Positions 61,652-64,000 of a stretch of DNA of 64,000 nucleotides are shown piece by piece. Positions within the stretch are counted from its first letter, which is position 1; each line of letters begins with the position of its first letter. The notes beneath the pieces are model-generated. The model was not told where the DNA came from. It was given only the letters and a program-made list of their open reading frames with translations, and did no database searches. The DNA lies in the NCBI RefSeq assembly GCF_026625705.1, contig NZ_CP113059.1, positions 3,162,001 through 3,226,000 on the forward strand, written 5' to 3'. Source of the DNA: Pedobacter sp. SL55. GTDB lineage: Bacteria; Bacteroidota; Bacteroidia; Sphingobacteriales; Sphingobacteriaceae. A program made the translations under genes and the position numbers.

Positions 61652-62592
61652 ATGAAATTAAATTTAAAACGCCCCTTAGCATTTTTTGACCTCGAAGCTA
61701 CAGGCATAAATGTAGGGGTAGACAGAATTGTGGAAATTGCCATATTAAAAGCAATGCCAGATGGTACAGAGCAAATCTTAACCAAACGTATTAACCCAGA
61801 AATCCCTATTCCATTGGTAACTTCTTTAATTCATGGTATTTATGATGAAGATATTAAAGATGCGCCTAAGTTTGGAGATGTAGCCCAAGAAATAGCAGAT
61901 TTTATTGGCGATGCGGATTTAGCTGGTTACAATTCTAATAAGTTTGATATTCCGATGTTATTGGAAGAGTTTTTACGTGTTGGTGTAGATTTAGATATGA
62001 GCGATAGAAAATTTGTGGATGTGCAAAATATATTCCACCAAATGGAGCAACGTACTTTAAAAGCAGCCTACAAGTTCTATTGCGACAAAGATTTGGTAAA
62101 TGCACACGCTGCAGAAGCTGACATTAGGGCTACCTACGAAGTGCTATTGGCGCAATTAGATAAATATGAACACACAGAGTTTGAGGACAAACAAGGAAAT
62201 GTTTCTATCCCTGTAAAAAATGATGTGGAAGCGCTGCATGCGTTTACCAACATGAACAAATCGGTAGATTATGCTGGCCGTATGGTTTACAATGATAAAG
62301 GCGAGGAATGTATCAATTTTGGTAAGCATAAAGGCAAAACGGTAGAAAGTATTTTTGATACCGAGCCAAGCTACTACGCATGGATGATGCAGGGAGATTT
62401 TCCTTTGTTTACCAAAAAGAAATTGGAAGAAATTTGGAAGCGTTGGTCGAAGAAAAAGAAGAACAAAAACAAGTCCGTAGTCAACAGCAAACTGCTACAC
62501 CAAAGCATAACCCTCAACCAAGAAAATCAGAACCAGCTAAACCTGTTACCAATGATATGCTGGATCAACTGAAAATGAAATTTGGAAAATAG
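61652..62592 (+). pseudogene. DEDDh 3'-5' exonuclease, frameshift near the C-terminus
   Basis: DnaQ-like exonuclease. The catalytic motifs FFDLEATGI near residue 12, NSNKFDIPML near 95 and HAAEADIRATYE near 150 are intact. The plus-frame ends prematurely in an unrelated tail after LEEIW, while the overlapping frame gives ALVEEKEEQKQ...NDMLDQLKMKFGK. One added A near 62438 joins them (EEIW-K-ALVEEKEE), restoring 313 residues. So the real protein ends at 62592. Role in repair or RNA processing unknown. The frameshifted form may still be active, as the catalytic domain is complete. Confidence 0.82.
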
Positions 62593-62680
62593 TTTTTAGG
62601 TATTAGGGGCTAGAAATTAGGAACTAGTGTTTTTCAAACTTTGCCCAACTAATACCTAATCCCTAACAACTAACTCCTAT
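62593..62680. repeat. TTAGGTATTAG inverted repeat
   Basis: Arms TTAGGTATTAG (62596-62606) and CTAATACCTAA (62649-62659) around ~40 bases, in a block of GGTTAGG/AATTAGG-like text of the family seen at 6850. May terminate the exonuclease transcript. Confidence 0.55.
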
Positions 62681-62686
62681 ATAAAA

Positions 62687-63970
62687 ATGACTTTCGAAAA
62701 TAATTTAGCTTTTGCTCAATCGATGGACCAGCAAGATCCGTTGAGAGATATGCGAAATGAATACCTGTTTCCACAGCAAAATGGAAAACCTTTTATTTAT
62801 TTGTGTGGCAATTCTTTAGGTTTACAACCTAAAGTAGCAAAAGAGGTTTTAGGTAAACAATTAGATAATTGGCAAAACCTTGCTGTAGAAGGTTGGTTTG
62901 AAGGTAACGAGCCGTGGATGTTCTATCATAAAGAACTGAAAAGACTGATGGCGCCAATTGTTGGTGCTGCTGAAGACGAGGTTTGCCCAATGAACACTTT
63001 GACCGTTAACCTGCATTTGTTAATGGTCAGTTTTTATCGCCCAACAAAAGCACGTTTTAAGATAATCATGGAAGCTGGGGCTTTCCCTTCAGACCAATAT
63101 GCCATAGAAAGTCAGGTGCGTTTTCACGGTTTCGATCCAAAAGATGCCATTATTGAAGTAGCGCCAAAAGAAGGCGAGTACACTTTAAAAACCGCGGATA
63201 TTATTGCAGCTATCGAAGCAAATGGCGATGAAATTGCTTTAGTGCTTTTTGGCGGTATTAACTACTTTACTGGGCAGCTTTTTGATATGGAAGCCATTAC
63301 AAAAGCAGGACATGCGGTTGGCGCAAAAGTAGGTTTCGATTTAGCACACGCAGCTGGAAATGTTCCTTTACAACTACATAACTGGGATGTTGATTTTGCT
63401 TGTTGGTGCTCTTACAAATATCAAAATGCTGGTCCGGGTGGTATTAGCGGTATTTTTGTACACGAAAAACATTTCTCAGATCAATCTTTACATCGCTTTG
63501 CGGGATGGTGGGGCTACCAAGAAAAAAATCGCTTTTTAATGGAAAAAGGCTTTGTACCCGAAGTAGGTGCAGATGGTTGGCAGGTAAGTTGCACGCAAGT
63601 AATGCCAATGGCTTTATACCATGCTTCTTTACAGCTGTTCGAAAAGGTGGGTTTTATGCAACCATTACGAGAGAAAAGTAAAGTATTAAGCGCTTATCTT
63701 TTTTATATTATTGGCGAAGTAAACCATGCACTAGGATGTGAACAATTCAAAATCATTACACCACAAAATGCAGATGAAAGAGGTGCACAGGTGTCCATTA
63801 TCGCTAAAAGTGACGGCAAAAAAATCTTCGATCATTTGGTTAAAAATAATGTACTTGGCGATTGGAGAGAGCCAAATGTGATTAGGTTAAGCGCCGTACC
63901 TATGTACAACAGTTTTGAGGATGTTTTTAAAACGGGCGAATTATTGTTAGCCGTTAGCAAATCGATATAA
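62687..63970 (+). CDS. kynU: Kynureninase
   Basis: 427-residue PLP enzyme that cleaves kynurenine to anthranilate and alanine (or the 3-hydroxy form). PLP Lys in CSYKYQNAGPGG near residue 245, FDLAHAAGN near 220 (Asp and His), GNSLGLQP near 40, and MNTLTVNLHLL near 102 match the family. No other kynurenine gene is in view; the next gene starts 4 bases after its stop. Confidence 0.95.
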   Translation: MTFENNLAFAQSMDQQDPLRDMRNEYLFPQQNGKPFIYLCGNSLGLQPKVAKEVLGKQLDNWQNLAVEGWFEGNEPWMFYHKELKRLMAPIVGAAEDEVCPMNTLTVNLHLLMVSFYRPTKARFKIIMEAGAFPSDQYAIESQVRFHGFDPKDAIIEVAPKEGEYTLKTADIIAAIEANGDEIALVLFGGINYFTGQLFDMEAITKAGHAVGAKVGFDLAHAAGNVPLQLHNWDVDFACWCSYKYQNAGPGGISGIFVHEKHFSDQSLHRFAGWWGYQEKNRFLMEKGFVPEVGADGWQVSCTQVMPMALYHASLQLFEKVGFMQPLREKSKVLSAYLFYIIGEVNHALGCEQFKIITPQNADERGAQVSIIAKSDGKKIFDHLVKNNVLGDWREPNVIRLSAVPMYNSFEDVFKTGELLLAVSKSI

Positions 63971-63973
63971 ACA

Positions 63974-64000
63974 ATGATTAATTACAACCCAAAAGAATGG
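63974..64000 (+). CDS. Start of the next gene (cut by window edge)
   Basis: ATG with nine codons (MINYNPKEW) in the last 27 bases, 3 bases after the kynU stop codon. The short peptide resembles the start of bestrophin-like membrane proteins but is too short to call. Confidence 0.5.

Noticed and set aside
1-64000. CRISPR arrays, prophage or conjugation genes
   Set aside because: No spaced direct repeats, and no structural, integrase or mobilisation proteins were found.

Overview
This window is an ordinary chromosomal stretch from a member of the Bacteroidota, most likely a Pedobacter-like member of the Sphingobacteriaceae. The evidence is the AT-rich sequence, promoters of the Bacteroidota type (TAnnTTTG, twice with TTTG 19 bases upstream), the gene families (futalosine-pathway menaquinone genes, DUF3857/transglutaminase paralogues, a PASTA protein without a kinase, MltG, ACR3 arsenite pump, outer-membrane barrels paired with inner-membrane transporters) and very short or absent 5' leaders. 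No phage, CRISPR array or plasmid functions were seen.

Layout. 0-3 kb: polyphosphate kinase (cut by the left edge), exopolyphosphatase, then a stress-type pair (DUF2383 and YtxH-like). 3-7.5 kb: ammonium transporter with an outer-membrane porin, a DUF4468 protein and a YkuK-like RNase H-fold protein. 7.7-12.5 kb: a DbpA-like RNA helicase, DUF1456, a lone receiver, then a GbsR-type regulator with two paralogous small membrane proteins and a membrane-anchored SRPBCC protein. The same palindrome precedes the regulator and the first membrane gene. 12.5-19.6 kb: minus-strand genes for a K+ channel with a porin, an outer-membrane protein/monooxygenase/aldehyde dehydrogenase cluster, a TMEM175-like channel, a methyltransferase and a short-chain dehydrogenase. 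20.4-23 kb: arsenic operon (acr3, arsC, DUF6428, arsR) with two near-identical operators. 23-31 kb: a MITE-like repeat, an OmpA-type barrel, clpB, an MFS transporter, SRPBCC, pyrE and a NUDIX gene whose start codon overlaps that of pyrE. 31-38.5 kb: a broken Mrr-like nuclease, IS21-like remnant ends, tRNA-Lys, ubiX, mtaB, a frameshifted histidine kinase, tRNA-Ser and a frameshifted yihY. 38.6-43.6 kb: thioesterase, mltG, PASTA, ddl and a MATE transporter. 43.7-46.9 kb: an accessory patch holding a REP-associated tyrosine transposase (RAYT) with flanking REP palindromes, one of them split by a complete IS4-family element. 46.8-50 kb: thioesterase, mqnE, histidine phosphatase, mqnA. 50-57.6 kb: receiver, Lys-rich protein, 2H phosphoesterase, mutS, a zinc/HhH protein, an NlpC/P60 lipoprotein and three thioredoxin-fold proteins. 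57.6-64 kb: two DUF3857/transglutaminase paralogues, a DEDDh exonuclease, kynU and the first codons of one more gene.

Five single-base deletions disrupt four otherwise well-conserved genes between 35 and 62.5 kb (histidine kinase twice, yihY, DUF3857, exonuclease), and one nuclease gene has an in-frame stop. The deletions all have the same sign, so sequencing error must be excluded before calling these pseudogenes.

The most interesting non-routine signals are the GbsR cassette with its shared operator, the nested RAYT/REP/IS4 patch, the paired arsenic operators with a Cys-tailed DUF6428 protein, and a group of genes whose -7 box lies only 3-4 bases before the ATG, which predicts leaderless mRNAs. 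All function calls rest on reading the translated sequence; no database search was possible.
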